A DNA stretch of 64,000 bases from Lepidonotus clava (Eukaryota > Annelida > Polychaeta > Phyllodocida > Polynoidae): positions 37,568,295-37,632,294 of the forward strand of contig OW387150.1 in assembly GCA_936440205.1 (NCBI GenBank), read 5' to 3'. Positions 43,801 to 53,015 of the stretch are shown here, piece after piece. The notes under the pieces are model-generated. The model was not told the DNA's origin. It did not search any database and saw only the letters and a list, made by a program, of their open reading frames with translations. Made by a program: the position numbers and the translations under genes. The first letter of the stretch is position 1. Each line of letters opens with the position of its first letter.

Positions 43801-44724
43801 CACGGTAAACCAGAGCTGAAGGATGGACATGGGGAATCATCCATCCCAGAAAAAACTGCAAACCAAATTTCTATGACAGCTGAACAGAGCAATGCTTATG
43901 TTTGTAGGGAGTGTGGAAAAGGTTTCAAACAAGCAGGTCACTTGTGTGGTCACATGAAAACTCACAATAAAAAGAAAAACATATATAGAGTTGAAAATCC
44001 TGAAAAGCCCAACCACACTGAGAAAGACCAGATTCACGGTAAACCAGAGCTGAAGGATGGACATGGGGAATCATCCATCCCAGAAAAAACTGCAAACCAA
44101 ATTTTGATGACAGCTGAACAGAGCAATGCTTATGTTTGTAAGGAGTGTGGAAAAGGTTTCAAACAAGCAGGCCACTTGAGTGGTCATATGAAGACTCACA
44201 GTAAAAAGAAAAACATGAATGAAGTTGAAAATCCTGAAAAGCCCAACCACACTGAGAAAGACCAGATTCACGGTAAACCAGAGCTGAAGGATGGACATGG
44301 GGAATCATCCATCCCAGAAAAAACTGCAAACCAAATTTCTATGACAGCTGAACAGAGCAATGCTTATGTTTGTAGGGAGTGTGGAAAAGGTTTCAAACAA
44401 GCAGGCCACTTGAGTGGTCATTTGAAGACTCACGGTAAAAACGAAAACATGAATAGATTTTGCAAAGATTGCGGCAATGAGCTCTCACAGGTTTACAAAC
44501 ACGTTTGCAAAAACCGCTTGATGGATAGCTTTTCCATTTCCAAAGTGTCTCTCAAAAATGATGGCACAAACATTGAGTTGTTGGAGAAGTTGTATTATCG
44601 AATGACCAAATTGCACAGTGGAGAATCAGATTACGCGAAGTGTGTGGTGTGTGTGCAGGGCTTCACAAGCTGCCATGACCTCAGGGATCATCTAACAATG
44701 CACCGGTTGTTGGAGAAGTCCTGA
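40885..44724 (+). CDS. C2H2 zinc-finger protein, single coding exon, ~18 fingers
   Basis: The ATG at 40885 sits in a strong context (CACCATGG) and opens a 1279-residue frame ending TGA at 44722-44724. Fingers 1-2 follow at once (HVCNTCAKVF.., FKCKSCDKSY..). Fingers 3-5 and 6-9 form clusters; finger 7 lacks a final His and finger 8 has Tyr for its second Cys. Finger 10 stands alone before a Gln/Pro/Ser-rich spacer of ~270 residues. Fingers 11-13 and then four widely spaced fingers (CRECGKGFKQAGHL type) follow, with a last one near the C-terminus. Most linkers are long rather than TGEKP, so only clusters are likely to bind DNA as arrays. No KRAB, BTB, SCAN or ZAD domain is visible. Probable nuclear DNA-binding regulator, orthology not recognised. 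A MITE lies 160 bp downstream. Confidence 0.92.
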   Translation: MDPAIKQKSHVCNTCAKVFLHHSSLVRHMLSHSNEKPFKCKSCDKSYTRPDKLRKHEKTHHSVTTPDEKQVEGRVEAIKKEAFHNGKAYLDRPPMEITPIDTSSATLTSYEGTSQASMTLIDKSHVNDIDKDSGHICAECRKQFPSSTALHEHMKLHLEKETYVCPACQKGFCDYMEFCQHMAIHFSEKQVTCVYCDKDFSNISELDEHIQIHTSRNQTALQPITSQENMTTGQTPHPLHVQDTTQIEETQSIHPINISSNDQARIHTISTANSNDDTSGYQAPYAVPAYRTQVEGVLQVASHGSIETSVSETSISTDKPMDDYVCPHCQVGFILAADLKTHISSKHKQGCYVCSDCKEEFTDSAALQQHDCTKSKERVYVCPFYEAGFAEGSKLKEHLRSHTGEKTEVCPHCDEVLFDQSTLEEHVKQHLKDHMKQSLSVKSGLNTPNSSDISVKSLKSTDSPNNDIKSSPIHQDAKIPISLQQTDFKTIDIYSNEEPDSGTQISVINNNSDGTSGNTSLHRKEVKGPSVCNQCGKQFSSAVALYRHLLSHVKNKGTVLSPNTLAQSQPKIGNKALQSTLGEPQQNNGNIVSYQEPQSNTGSMLLTQAVVQPQLKIDDVVSSLQTWSPKQNSTSSQYSLSLHTLGQTQPNKGNSPMTQHPQPSNGTVLLAPFQILVQPHPTSTHVLPSQTLEQPQMSSGYVLLSQTGAQPHQNLLNVFSPQTVVNTQLYNSFQFPSQNIVPPQLNNVSFLTTPETTNPQPVPAAQNSSEGLHSKSYVVPPQLNNVSFLTTPDTTNPQPVPAAQNSSEGLHSKSYVLKCPMCTYTFIEKSDLRLHVFSSHAVDTNLSCLMCAISYATKRSTTRHMKLKHNGQSPHTCPFCMLVLRDSSSLWEHICRHWVKVSSLDSSGRTNCEFENRETPNHSESTHVCRECGKGFKRAVHLSIHMRTHSKKKNMNEVENPEKPNRTEKDQIHGKPELKDGHGESSIPEKTANQISMTAEQSNAYVCRECGKGFKQAGHLCGHMKTHNKKKNIYRVENPEKPNHTEKDQIHGKPELKDGHGESSIPEKTANQILMTAEQSNAYVCKECGKGFKQAGHLSGHMKTHSKKKNMNEVENPEKPNHTEKDQIHGKPELKDGHGESSIPEKTANQISMTAEQSNAYVCRECGKGFKQAGHLSGHLKTHGKNENMNRFCKDCGNELSQVYKHVCKNRLMDSFSISKVSLKNDGTNIELLEKLYYRMTKLHSGESDYAKCVVCVQGFTSCHDLRDHLTMHRLLEKS
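43105..43335 (+). repeat. 114-bp duplication inside zinc-finger ORF
   Basis: A 38-residue unit (VPPQLNNVSFLTTPETTNPQ...HSKSYV) occurs twice in tandem with very few nucleotide changes (for example GAGACA to GACACA, CCAGTA to CCGGTA). It keeps the frame and adds a disordered segment before finger 11. Confidence 0.95.
43745..44446 (+). repeat. Three 234-bp tandem repeats encoding finger plus linker
   Basis: Each 78-residue unit carries a charged linker (ENPEKPNHTEKDQIHGKPEL, SSIPEKTANQI) and one finger (YVCRECGKGFKQAGHLSGH). The copies are nearly identical at DNA level, indicating recent unequal exchange or homogenisation. Finger contact residues are almost invariant between copies. Confidence 0.95.
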
Positions 44725-44885
44725 TTAAGACTCCATAGCTAAGCCTTTTCCCTTTTCTTCAAAAGTCTTGGCCTGATCAACCTCCAAAGGTCTAGTGTGC
44801 CCTTGAAAGTATAGACAACTTTTTTACCTGCAAAATAATTCAATCTATTTGTATGTATTATGTTTTCGGAATATGAATCTCTTGA

Positions 44886-45454
44886 TTAAAGGAAAGCTTG
44901 CACATAAGTACAGCATAGTTATATTTCAATCAACTCAATTCAGCATATTATTCACACCTTGCACTATCAATATGAGCAAAATTGCAGGAACATTCCTAGT
45001 TTTTGCACAGTTATGGGACATGTTTTTTATTTCATTTTTTAAGGGAAATCCCTTAATTTATGACGTAGCAAGGGGAGTTCTTGGGGAATCCCATATTCCT
45101 TTAGAAGGGAATCCCCATCCCTGTAGAATCTATTAAAAGAGTTATGCTCTCTAACTCAAATTATATATATGTGGCCAAATGAAACTCACAAAAAATCAAT
45201 ATATATATATCAATCTACATCCATCAATTAAACAGGGAATCATAAAATAACTTAGGAAGAAATTCCCTTAGCTGTGACATAGCAAGGGGATTACTGTGCA
45301 GCCCAGAATGCAGGGAATTCCCAAAATTAAATTCATTTCCTGAATAACTCCTTAGGAACTCGACTTTTTCACATTCTTACTTTTGAAATATTTTTAGAAT
45401 ACCTAAGTAATAAAAGATAGCATTTAGTAAGTTTATGTGCAGGTTTTCCTTTAA
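44886..45454. mobile_element. TTAA-flanked MITE, copy 2 (569 bp), inverted
   Basis: TTAA at 44886-44889 then AGGAAAGCTTGCACATAA; TTATGTGCAGGTTTTCCT then TTAA at 45451-45454. Read in reverse, the interior aligns with copy 1 at 14127-14705 (GGTATTCTAAAA(A/G)TATTTCAAA, GGGAATTCC, CCTTGCTA(C/T)GTCA). It begins 160 bp after the zinc-finger stop, and its AATAAA near 45408 could serve that transcript. Confidence 0.85.
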
Positions 45455-45884
45455 TATAATTATCACTAAAGAATAAAAATATTTTTTGGTATTATTGCAA
45501 TTGATTACTTGTAACGTGGGAAGTGTAAGTGAAAGGGATCTATTGAAGTAGAAAGATATTGGCTAGATCTGTGCAAGCAATATGCAAGAAGGATTGCATA
45601 TCATTTGAAAGATCGCTGATTTACATTATCAGAAGCCTTTAAAATCTGTTCTGAATGTAACATTTTGTTAAAGCTTTCTGTTAAAGACATTATTATGTGT
45701 AGGCAATACATTGCCGAATCCTATCCAAACATAATGCTTAGTCACTGTCATATCTTTAATGCCTTTAAATCTGAAATAGTGTAGCCCACAGCATAGATGC
45801 AGTTCACCTCTGCTTTGCTATGGGTAATGGGAACATAGATTTATTTAGTGCCTTTTACAGTTGTTAACTACAGAGCTGCAGTTT

Positions 45885-46096
45885 CATAACTGTATGAGGG
45901 GGGAGCGGGATGGTCTAGTGGTCAGTGTCTTGGATTCGAACATGGCTGGCCCGGGTTTAATCCTTGGCAGGGACAATTAGACCACCTTGTCTTGCCGTCG
46001 TTCTCACTCCCATAGATTCGGTCAGCCAATTGGAAGTCAAAACCCAGAGTTGGTCTCGATAAAGCTGAAAAATGACCATCATCATCATAACTGTAT
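45885..46096 (+). repeat. tRNA-derived SINE with target-site duplication
   Basis: Box A-like TGGTCTAGTGG at 45911 and box B-like GGGTTTAATCC at 45953-45963 lie in a tRNA-like head (GGGAGCGGGATGGTCTAGTGG). A unique body and an (ATC)n tail at 46078-46088 follow. CATAACTGTAT flanks both sides (45885-45895 and 46086-46096), a clear target-site duplication. It is not a functional tRNA gene: no cloverleaf acceptor stem closes. Confidence 0.87.
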
Positions 46097-46424
46097 ATGA
46101 TAATTCTTGCCCCAAAAAATATTTTCTCATTTAAGGTTCTAATAAAGTCTCAGTAACTATTTATAATCTACATTTCTAAAAGGGCTGGAATTGGTTTTGA
46201 TTTAAACCAAACTCTTTTTTTATTTCTTTAGTTAAAGTGTCAGAAAGATCATAGGAGTTTAAACTCTGCATTGCATAATAATTTTGGGCGTTCTCTTCCA
46301 ACATCTGTATAGATATGGTTTGTTAACAAGTAGGTTTTTACATTTGTGAGTGATCACCTCTGTTATACATTTAAGCATTAACATCAAGATTTGAAACTAG
46401 TTACTTTTGGAATAGTGACCGTTA

Positions 46425-46518
46425 CTTGGCGTAAAACTAGTTGGAAAGCATTACGTTGTGCAGTGTGGAAAGAACTCTACAAGGTTTGCTGGACATTAAA
46501 CTGACTCAACAAACAAAT
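46425..46518 (+). repeat. SINE 3'-tail copy C
   Basis: TTGGCGTAAAACTAG, TTGTGCAGTGTGGAAAGAACTC and GGACATTAAACTGACTCAACAAACAAA match the shared 3' module also found at 63088-63196. Confidence 0.7.
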
Positions 46519-48050
46519 TTTTGAATATCTGAGAATATTTTTGTCTTTTAAATCATTCAAATGTTAGATATTATCCATTGTATTAAGGTTCATCGCCTCC
46601 AAGTTTGTATATATTATTATCCATGATATTAAGATTCATTCCCTCCTAGTTTATATATATATATGTTTATATTGTATCTATGAAAAAATATTTTGTTACA
46701 TGTGACTTCTGTATTATACTGCAAGACAGCTACATTACTGGAGAATGTATTTTGTCATTATGCAAAATTGTTATTCTGTGAAATTATATTGCATAAATGA
46801 GATTTTGCACCAATTAGATTTTGCACCAATTAAAAATATAAAAATTTGAATTTTAAGGTACATTTCTGTTGTGAAATAAAAAGCATCAGGACATGAAATC
46901 CTGGCATATAAACCTTTGTTTCCAGAAAGACATTGTTGTTCAATAAAATGTATGCCTTAGTAATCCCTGTAGTGAGGATATGGGGCCTTCAATTTAGCAG
47001 TTATACAACCTGTCCTGAATTTGAGACATCTCTACCCCCCATGTTGCATTTGGTATGCATCGGTAGGAATCCCCCCCCCCACACACACACACACACTTTT
47101 TCATGTATTTGACCATTAGCCTAGATACCTTTAAGTATTATTCAATATGAAAGGCATTCTTCGATCTTAAGCCTATGTTTTTGTAATTCAAGACTACCAG
47201 TAAAATTTGCACAATCTAGTCATAAATTCGCACATTTTTGTATAGCATTTTCACTTTCCTATACAAATTTGAGCCCAAAATTCACACATTCTGGGACAAA
47301 AATCAGTTCCCTGATTACCTTAATATGATTCATTCCATGTCAATTCTTTTTTTTTTTTTTTTTTTCAAACTACTGTTTTATACTGGGTAATTTTCAGTAT
47401 ACAATACTGGTTTCCGGCGCCACCCAGTTGTGGGTCATTTGGGTACAATTCTATGCAGGGGTCATCCAAATGTCCTATTTTCCATGCTGCACTGCATGGC
47501 ACTCAACCCACACAGTGCCAATCACAACGAGTAGTAATAATGCCTCAACGACGTTGGCCACCCCGACCCCCCTTCAATTCAAACAAACCCCATGCACTTT
47601 GCCTCAGATTCTCTTAAAATCCTTCAACATATCTTCCTAAACGTGTTGAAGAAACTTCTAATTTTAACGTCACATTCCAAAGGTTTTTTTTTAACGATAT
47701 TGCAATTTTTGTGACCCAAGGTTGTAGCCTGACAGCAAGGTCATGCGGCCCCCCATCCCCAAACATTGGCAAGCAAATCAGGCTGTCTGGTAGGTCTGTG
47801 CCTGTAATTTTGTAATCATGACTATTGACTCTTTCCCAACACCATGTATACTGATGCAATGTACTATTTGGCACCAGATTTGTGACCAAAAGTGCCATAT
47901 AAGACACCAGGAGCAATTATCAAATACACATTAAGTTAATGTGTTGGATTTTGGGGCCTGAGGGGCCTTGCCCCCCCCCCCCCCCCCCCCTCCAAAAAAA
48001 AAAAAAGAGGAGGAGAAGGAGGAGGAAAGAGAAAGGAAAAGAAAAGAAGA
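46519..48050. other. Gene-free AT-rich interval
   Basis: It contains C-runs (47069-47079, 47972-47990), a T-run (47348-47365) and a small duplication near 46805. No exon was recognised; the 47614-47916 minus-strand ORF has no recognisable feature. Confidence 0.5.
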
Positions 48051-48054
48051 GGGG

Positions 48055-48480
48055 AGTGGGGGACCTTTGAGGGTTGGTGGGCCTTGAACAGGTGTTTAAA
48101 AGGGAAGGGGGGTGACCTCTGAGGGCTGGTGGGCCTTGAACAGGTGTTTAAGAGGGAAAGAGGGGGGAGACCTCTCTGAGGGCTGGTGGGCCTTGAACAG
48201 GTGTTTAAGAGGGAAGCGGGGTGACCTCTTAGGGCTGGTGGGCCTTGAATAGGTGTGTCAGAGGGAAATGGAGGGGGGGCTACTTCTGAGGGCTGGTGGG
48301 CCTTGAATAGGTGTGTCAGAGGGAAATGGGGGGGGGGGGCTACTTCTGAGGGCTGGTGGGACTTGAACAGGTGTCTGAGGGGAGGGGGGCTGACCTCTGA
48401 GGGCTCGGGGGCCTTGAACAGGTGTTTAAAAGAGGGAAGGTGGGGTGGCGACCTCTGAGGGCTGGTGGGCCTCGACTAAA
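48055..48480. repeat. Minisatellite, ~52-62 bp units, about seven copies
   Basis: Units read GACCTCTGAGGGCTGGTGGG, CCTTGAACAGGTGTTTAAGA, GGGAAGGGGGG with length variation in the G-run. The later copies change GTGTTTAAG to GTGTGTCAG. Confidence 0.92.
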
Positions 48481-49230
48481 TGTGTCTGAAGGCCCCCTGG
48501 CCTCAGGTCGACCCTTGCCCTCCTCAGGGCATGACAAATCAGGTGTCCAGTCCCAGGACTTGTAACCAAAAAGTCATACTGGGCCACTGAATTGAGTGCT
48601 TGAGTTGCCCAGTGGGCAACCAGTGTCAAGGTTCAAACATTAGGTTTGAGAATGAATATCAACCTTTTACCCCTAAATCCATTTTTTTTTTTTTTAATTT
48701 CATTTTTAATCTGACATTAAATCCGAAATTGGATATCCGATCTTCCTTTGACGCCAGAGTGGCTTACATCGAAATTGTCTAGATATTACAACAGATAAAC
48801 ATGTAACAATCTTAATTAAAATAATTATAAAATGTAATTGAATTATTTTTGGAATTAATTACATTATAATGATAGTGATTATGAGAAAAGAAAGAAAAAT
48901 GAAATTTTGTGATGTTGATTGGAGATAATAAAGAAACAGTACTATATAAGAATCTGTTTTATAATTATAAGGTTAGATGAGATTTGAATGAAATGGATGT
49001 TAAAAAGATTGTTAAGTAATTTTTGTTTTTAAATCTTTTTGGAATCAACCATGCCTAAATCCCAGGTTATTTCTATATATTTTACATCATTCTCTTCAAG
49101 TGTTACTGGGAAACCACATTTTGTAGCTGGGTAACCACTTTTTGGGCTCAACCCAATTTCAAATTGATTTGTCAAGCCCTGCTCCTCCTTTAACCTGATG
49201 ATCCCCCGGCCTCTCAGGTTGACCATCAAG

Positions 49231-49453
49231 GGCCATACCCACTAAGCGATTTTACTGGTGATGGGCGAAGGGCAACTGGGAGAATCGGCCGACTCTAAGG
49301 ATTGCCTGTCAGTACAGTATTTTGAAATGTGCATGTTTGATCTGAATCTTAAATCGGCCGACTCTTCTATATAGTAGAGTCGGCCGATTTTAGGACCATG
49401 AATCGGCCGACTCTGATCAAAATCTGATCAAAATCACCTGGTGGGTATGGGGC
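49231..49453. mobile_element. MITE with CCATACCCAC ends and internal palindromes
   Basis: GGCCATACCCACTAAGCGAT at 49231 and the inverse-type end CACCTGGTGGGTATGGGGC ending at 49453 form imperfect terminal inverted repeats. Inside, ATCGGCCGACTCT occurs at 49284, 49353 and 49402 on the plus strand and once inverted at 49376. A 15-bp perfect hairpin (49351-49365 with 49376-49390) results. Confidence 0.65.
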
Positions 49454-49559
49454 TTTACCCTCCTCCTTTAACCTAAGGCCCCCTAGGACTCTCTAGTCAA
49501 CCCTCACCCTCCTCCTTTAACCTGAGGATCCGCCCGGCCTCTCAGGTCGACCCTTCCCA

Positions 49560-50150
49560 GCCAAGGATATGACGTTCTAATAATGTTCTAATAACGTTCT
49601 GGATTGGTTCTTGTTACATCACCCTGTTAGGTTACAGCGACGTTCTTTTGATGACTCCCAATTACGTTGCTGCAACCAACTGTTGCGACGTTCTTGTCAC
49701 GTTATTTATAAGCCTGAGACTTAATAAGAATGTCACAATAACATTCTGTTTAGGTGTGGTTGAGACCTCACTGAATGAGGATGTCACAATAACATTCTGT
49801 TTAGGTTAGGGTGACACCTAACCTAATAAGATGGTTACAGTAACCTTCTGTTTAGGTAAGGTTAAGACCTGACATAATCAGAACTTCACAATCACATCCT
49901 GTTTAGGTAAGGTTGGGGCCTCCCCTGGTCAGGAGGTGACAACAATGTTCTGTTTAAGTCAGGTCTAGACCTCACCTAATCAGAATGTCACAATGACATT
50001 CTATTTTAATTAGATCTTGACCTAACCTCACCAGAACGTTATAATAATATTCTGTCTTGGTTAGGTCACAACCTCACAGAAAAATAATGTCACAGTTACA
50101 TGACATTTTAGTAAGTTAGAGACAAACCAAAACAGTATGGTCGCATAACG
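49560..50150. repeat. ~62-bp tandem array, each unit with a hairpin
   Basis: About nine diverged units follow the pattern AGAATGTCACAATAACATTCT, GTTTAGGT(A/T)AGGTT, GAGACCTCACCTAAT. The first part of the unit is a short inverted repeat (AGAATGT...ACATTCT). Confidence 0.88.
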
Positions 50151-50261
50151 TGACCATTACGTCACGCCTTGGCTGGGTTACCCTCCTCCCATAACCTTAG
50201 GCTCCCAAGGCCTCTCAGGTCAACCCTTACCCTCCTCCCATAACCTTAGGACCCCCTGGCC

Positions 50262-50820
50262 TCATATATATTGGGGAAAAGAATATCATTAAGGTATCTC
50301 AGAATGCCTCAGATTGCATGAATGAGAGGTTATCTTTTCAAAATTTTCCTGAGAGTGGACCCCCATACCTCCACCTCCAATAGGAGGGGCTCTTCCCTGG
50401 AAGATTGCATATATATTGAGGGGAAAAAAATTAATCTTTTAAGGTCATTAAAGTATCTCACAATGCCTCAGATTGCATGAATGAGAGGTTATCTTTTCAA
50501 AACTTTCCTGAGGGTGGCCCCCATACCCCCACCTCCAATAGGAGGGACTATTCCTTGAAAGATTACATATATATTGAGGGGGGAAAATATAATCTTTTAA
50601 GGTGTTTAAGGTATCTCAGAATGCCCCAGAATGCATGAATGAGAGGTTATCTTTTCAAAATTTTCCTGAGGGTGGCCCCCCATGCCCCCACCTCCAATAG
50701 CAGGGACTATTCCTTGGAAGATTTCATATATATTGAGGAAAAAAATATCATCTTTTAAGGTCATAAAGGTATCTCAGAATGCCTCAGATTGCATGAATGA
50801 GAGGTTATCTTTTCAAAATT
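50262..50820. repeat. ~160-bp tandem array, three and a half copies
   Basis: CATATATATTGAGG starts units near 50262, 50408, 50567 and 50727. Each continues with AAGGTATCTCAGAATGCCTC and GCATGAATGAGAGGTTATCT, then a C-rich part with CCACCTCCAATAG. Confidence 0.93.
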
Positions 50821-51034
50821 TTGAAAAGTTTGACAAATGATGCATTAATACATCTGTTGTCGCTACTGGCATCCAGAATGAGTTGATGCATTAATGCATC
50901 AGGCGTCAACAGTATTGAAGACTTTAAGATGAGCAACTTTGATCTGTGTTGTTGATCTGAATAGAAATTAAGACTCAGTGATTTTCTATATACAGTGAGA
51001 CTTGCCTGTGGGTCTAGACCCCTAGAATAGACAC

Positions 51035-51290
51035 TACAACATGGCCATTTCTTAAATTCGACACAGCGACATTGCCATTTTTTAAATTCGACAGACGACA
51101 TGGCAAATTAGTGACAAATGACATGGTCTTTTTCTTAAATTGGACAAGGGACAAGGGCTTTAAAAAGATAGTGACATGGGACATGGCTATTTCTTAAATT
51201 CAACATGTGACATGGGTCTAAACTGAGATATAGGGACAGGCGATGTGGCAACATTTTTAATTTGACACGCGACACGGGACCCCCATCCAC
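51035..51290. repeat. Short degenerate repeats (GACATGGC..TTTCTTAAATT)
   Basis: Five or more copies of ACATGGCCATTTCTTAAATTCGACA-like sequence with 30-60 bp spacing. Confidence 0.75.
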
Positions 51291-52745
51291 ACCCCCTTAC
51301 CTCCTGCTCCTACCTACTGCTTATACACCAGGAGGCATCAGAACAAATACAGTAAATGGGTCAGTAGGACTAGTAGCTGTTTGAGAGCGATGCACCACTC
51401 AGTAAGTCACATGCATACTCCTTAGTCGCTTCACATTCCCCAAGTAATGATTGCTCCGAGCTTAGCCTTTTTTCGTTATGTAATTTTACTGTATCCCTAC
51501 GCGCTGCCCATAAGTGGGTCAAGCGTACATCCGGGCACTTCGGGAAACCCAGAATGCTAAGGTTGGAGCGATGATTACACGGGAATCTGAAGTGACGTGG
51601 AGTATGAGTCACACGGAACAACTGTGTCATTGTTTAATCATCAGACTGGGTGAATGATGGTCTTGATCATCTGGTTTATGGCAGCTTTTTCCAAGGTATA
51701 TTGTCTCAACTCTCTGCATGTTGGCTACATATCAGGTGAGTTTCTCGATAGCTGGATGTGTATTGGAATAAACATAGACCTCCTGCCAGACGCGCCGCCA
51801 CCCCGATTTGTCGTGCAGATTTGGTAGCGAATTGTTGACTTCCTGGCTGTAGGTGCAGTGCAAAAGAATCAGATTTTGGTTTCCTATGTCTTTTAAACTC
51901 GTCCCCAAGGACAAATGTGCATGATTACAGTTATCCAGAACAAAAAGCTGCTATATATTACAAAATAGCCCTATGGTTTTGGGATAATGTGTAGAAAATC
52001 CAATTTGTTTGAGACCTGCAATGCTAACGCATATGACAGAAATCAACAACTTCACGGCCATGCGTGACAACTGGCAATCGCTCTATAGATTGTTTATAAC
52101 AAAAGTAGGCCATAATGTTTTTTGGCTCCCATGTCAGTCCTGGTATTTCAAGGTGGTTCCATTTCCAGACTTCATAGTTATTCCTTAGATTTGTCTCGTA
52201 ACAAATTTGGTGCTTTCATCTGCCCCGTAATGAAGATTTTGTTAACAGACCCCACTGTTGTAGGCCTATATATCAGGAATTGATGTTGCAAAACCTGAAT
52301 ACATCTGGTCACTTCCGGTTCTGCCCGTTTATCTTAGCCTTGAATCTGTGTAACACCCACTACTGAGTTTGCTACCATAGAGGTACCTTTTTGGTTTCAA
52401 GCTTGTCATCGATATTAAGACCCAAGCCACATTACCATGTCTATATATCTTTCACATTTTCAGAGCATGAAATTGCATCTTTTAGCAAATAAGATTTTTA
52501 TGTATATTTGAGGTAAAACTCATGAGCAATAAAAAAGTATTGCTAAGAAGTAAGATAATCATTATCATTTATTGGTTCTCTTGAATGAAGGATATGAACA
52601 ATAAGACGTTTCTAATAGAAAGTGATTGGAATATCAGTGTTGACAATTGATATCTATTCCAGATTTAATTTGTACTACTGAACTAGTAATTATACAAACA
52701 AAAACATGTCTATATTTCTTGTATGCTTAATGCATTCAACATAAA

Positions 52746-52790
52746 CTTACTGAGTTAAATCAATATTAAATATTGATTTAACTCAGTAAG
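52746..52790. repeat. 45-nt near-perfect palindrome
   Basis: Two 22-bp arms, starting CTTACTGAGTTAAATC, are perfect inverse copies separated by one A at 52768. It lies about 225 bp upstream of the first visible KIF16B-like coding exon. No larger inverted repeat surrounds it. Confidence 0.95.
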
Positions 52791-53015
52791 TGACCAGACT
52801 AGAGAATATAAACAACTTGATTAAAATAACAGAGGACTTTTCATCGAATTTTATAAGCAACTTCTTGCTGGAACAAGTTTTATTCAACTACTACGTTCTA
52901 TTCAACTACAAGTCACATGCTTATCATGATTATTTTACAGATGTATGATATTTTTTCCTCATCTTGATTTCTAAGGTTCTACAAGCATGGAAAAGGCCTG
53001 ATACTATCAACAGAT

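Noticed and set aside
43594-44298. Repeated 75-78 residue minus-strand ORFs
   Set aside because: Antisense shadows of the 234-bp repeats in the zinc-finger gene.
45899-46089. tRNA gene
   Set aside because: Only box A/B similarity is present; no closed acceptor stem. The ATC tail and target duplication show a SINE.
47614-47916. 100-residue minus-strand ORF
   Set aside because: No recognisable motif, no splice context and no compositional signal; treated as chance.
51653-51734. Short ORF MMVLIIWFMAAF before a GT donor as a first coding exon of the KIF16B-like gene
   Set aside because: Joining it to the acceptor at 52975 gives a stop before the main frame; at best a 5' UTR exon.
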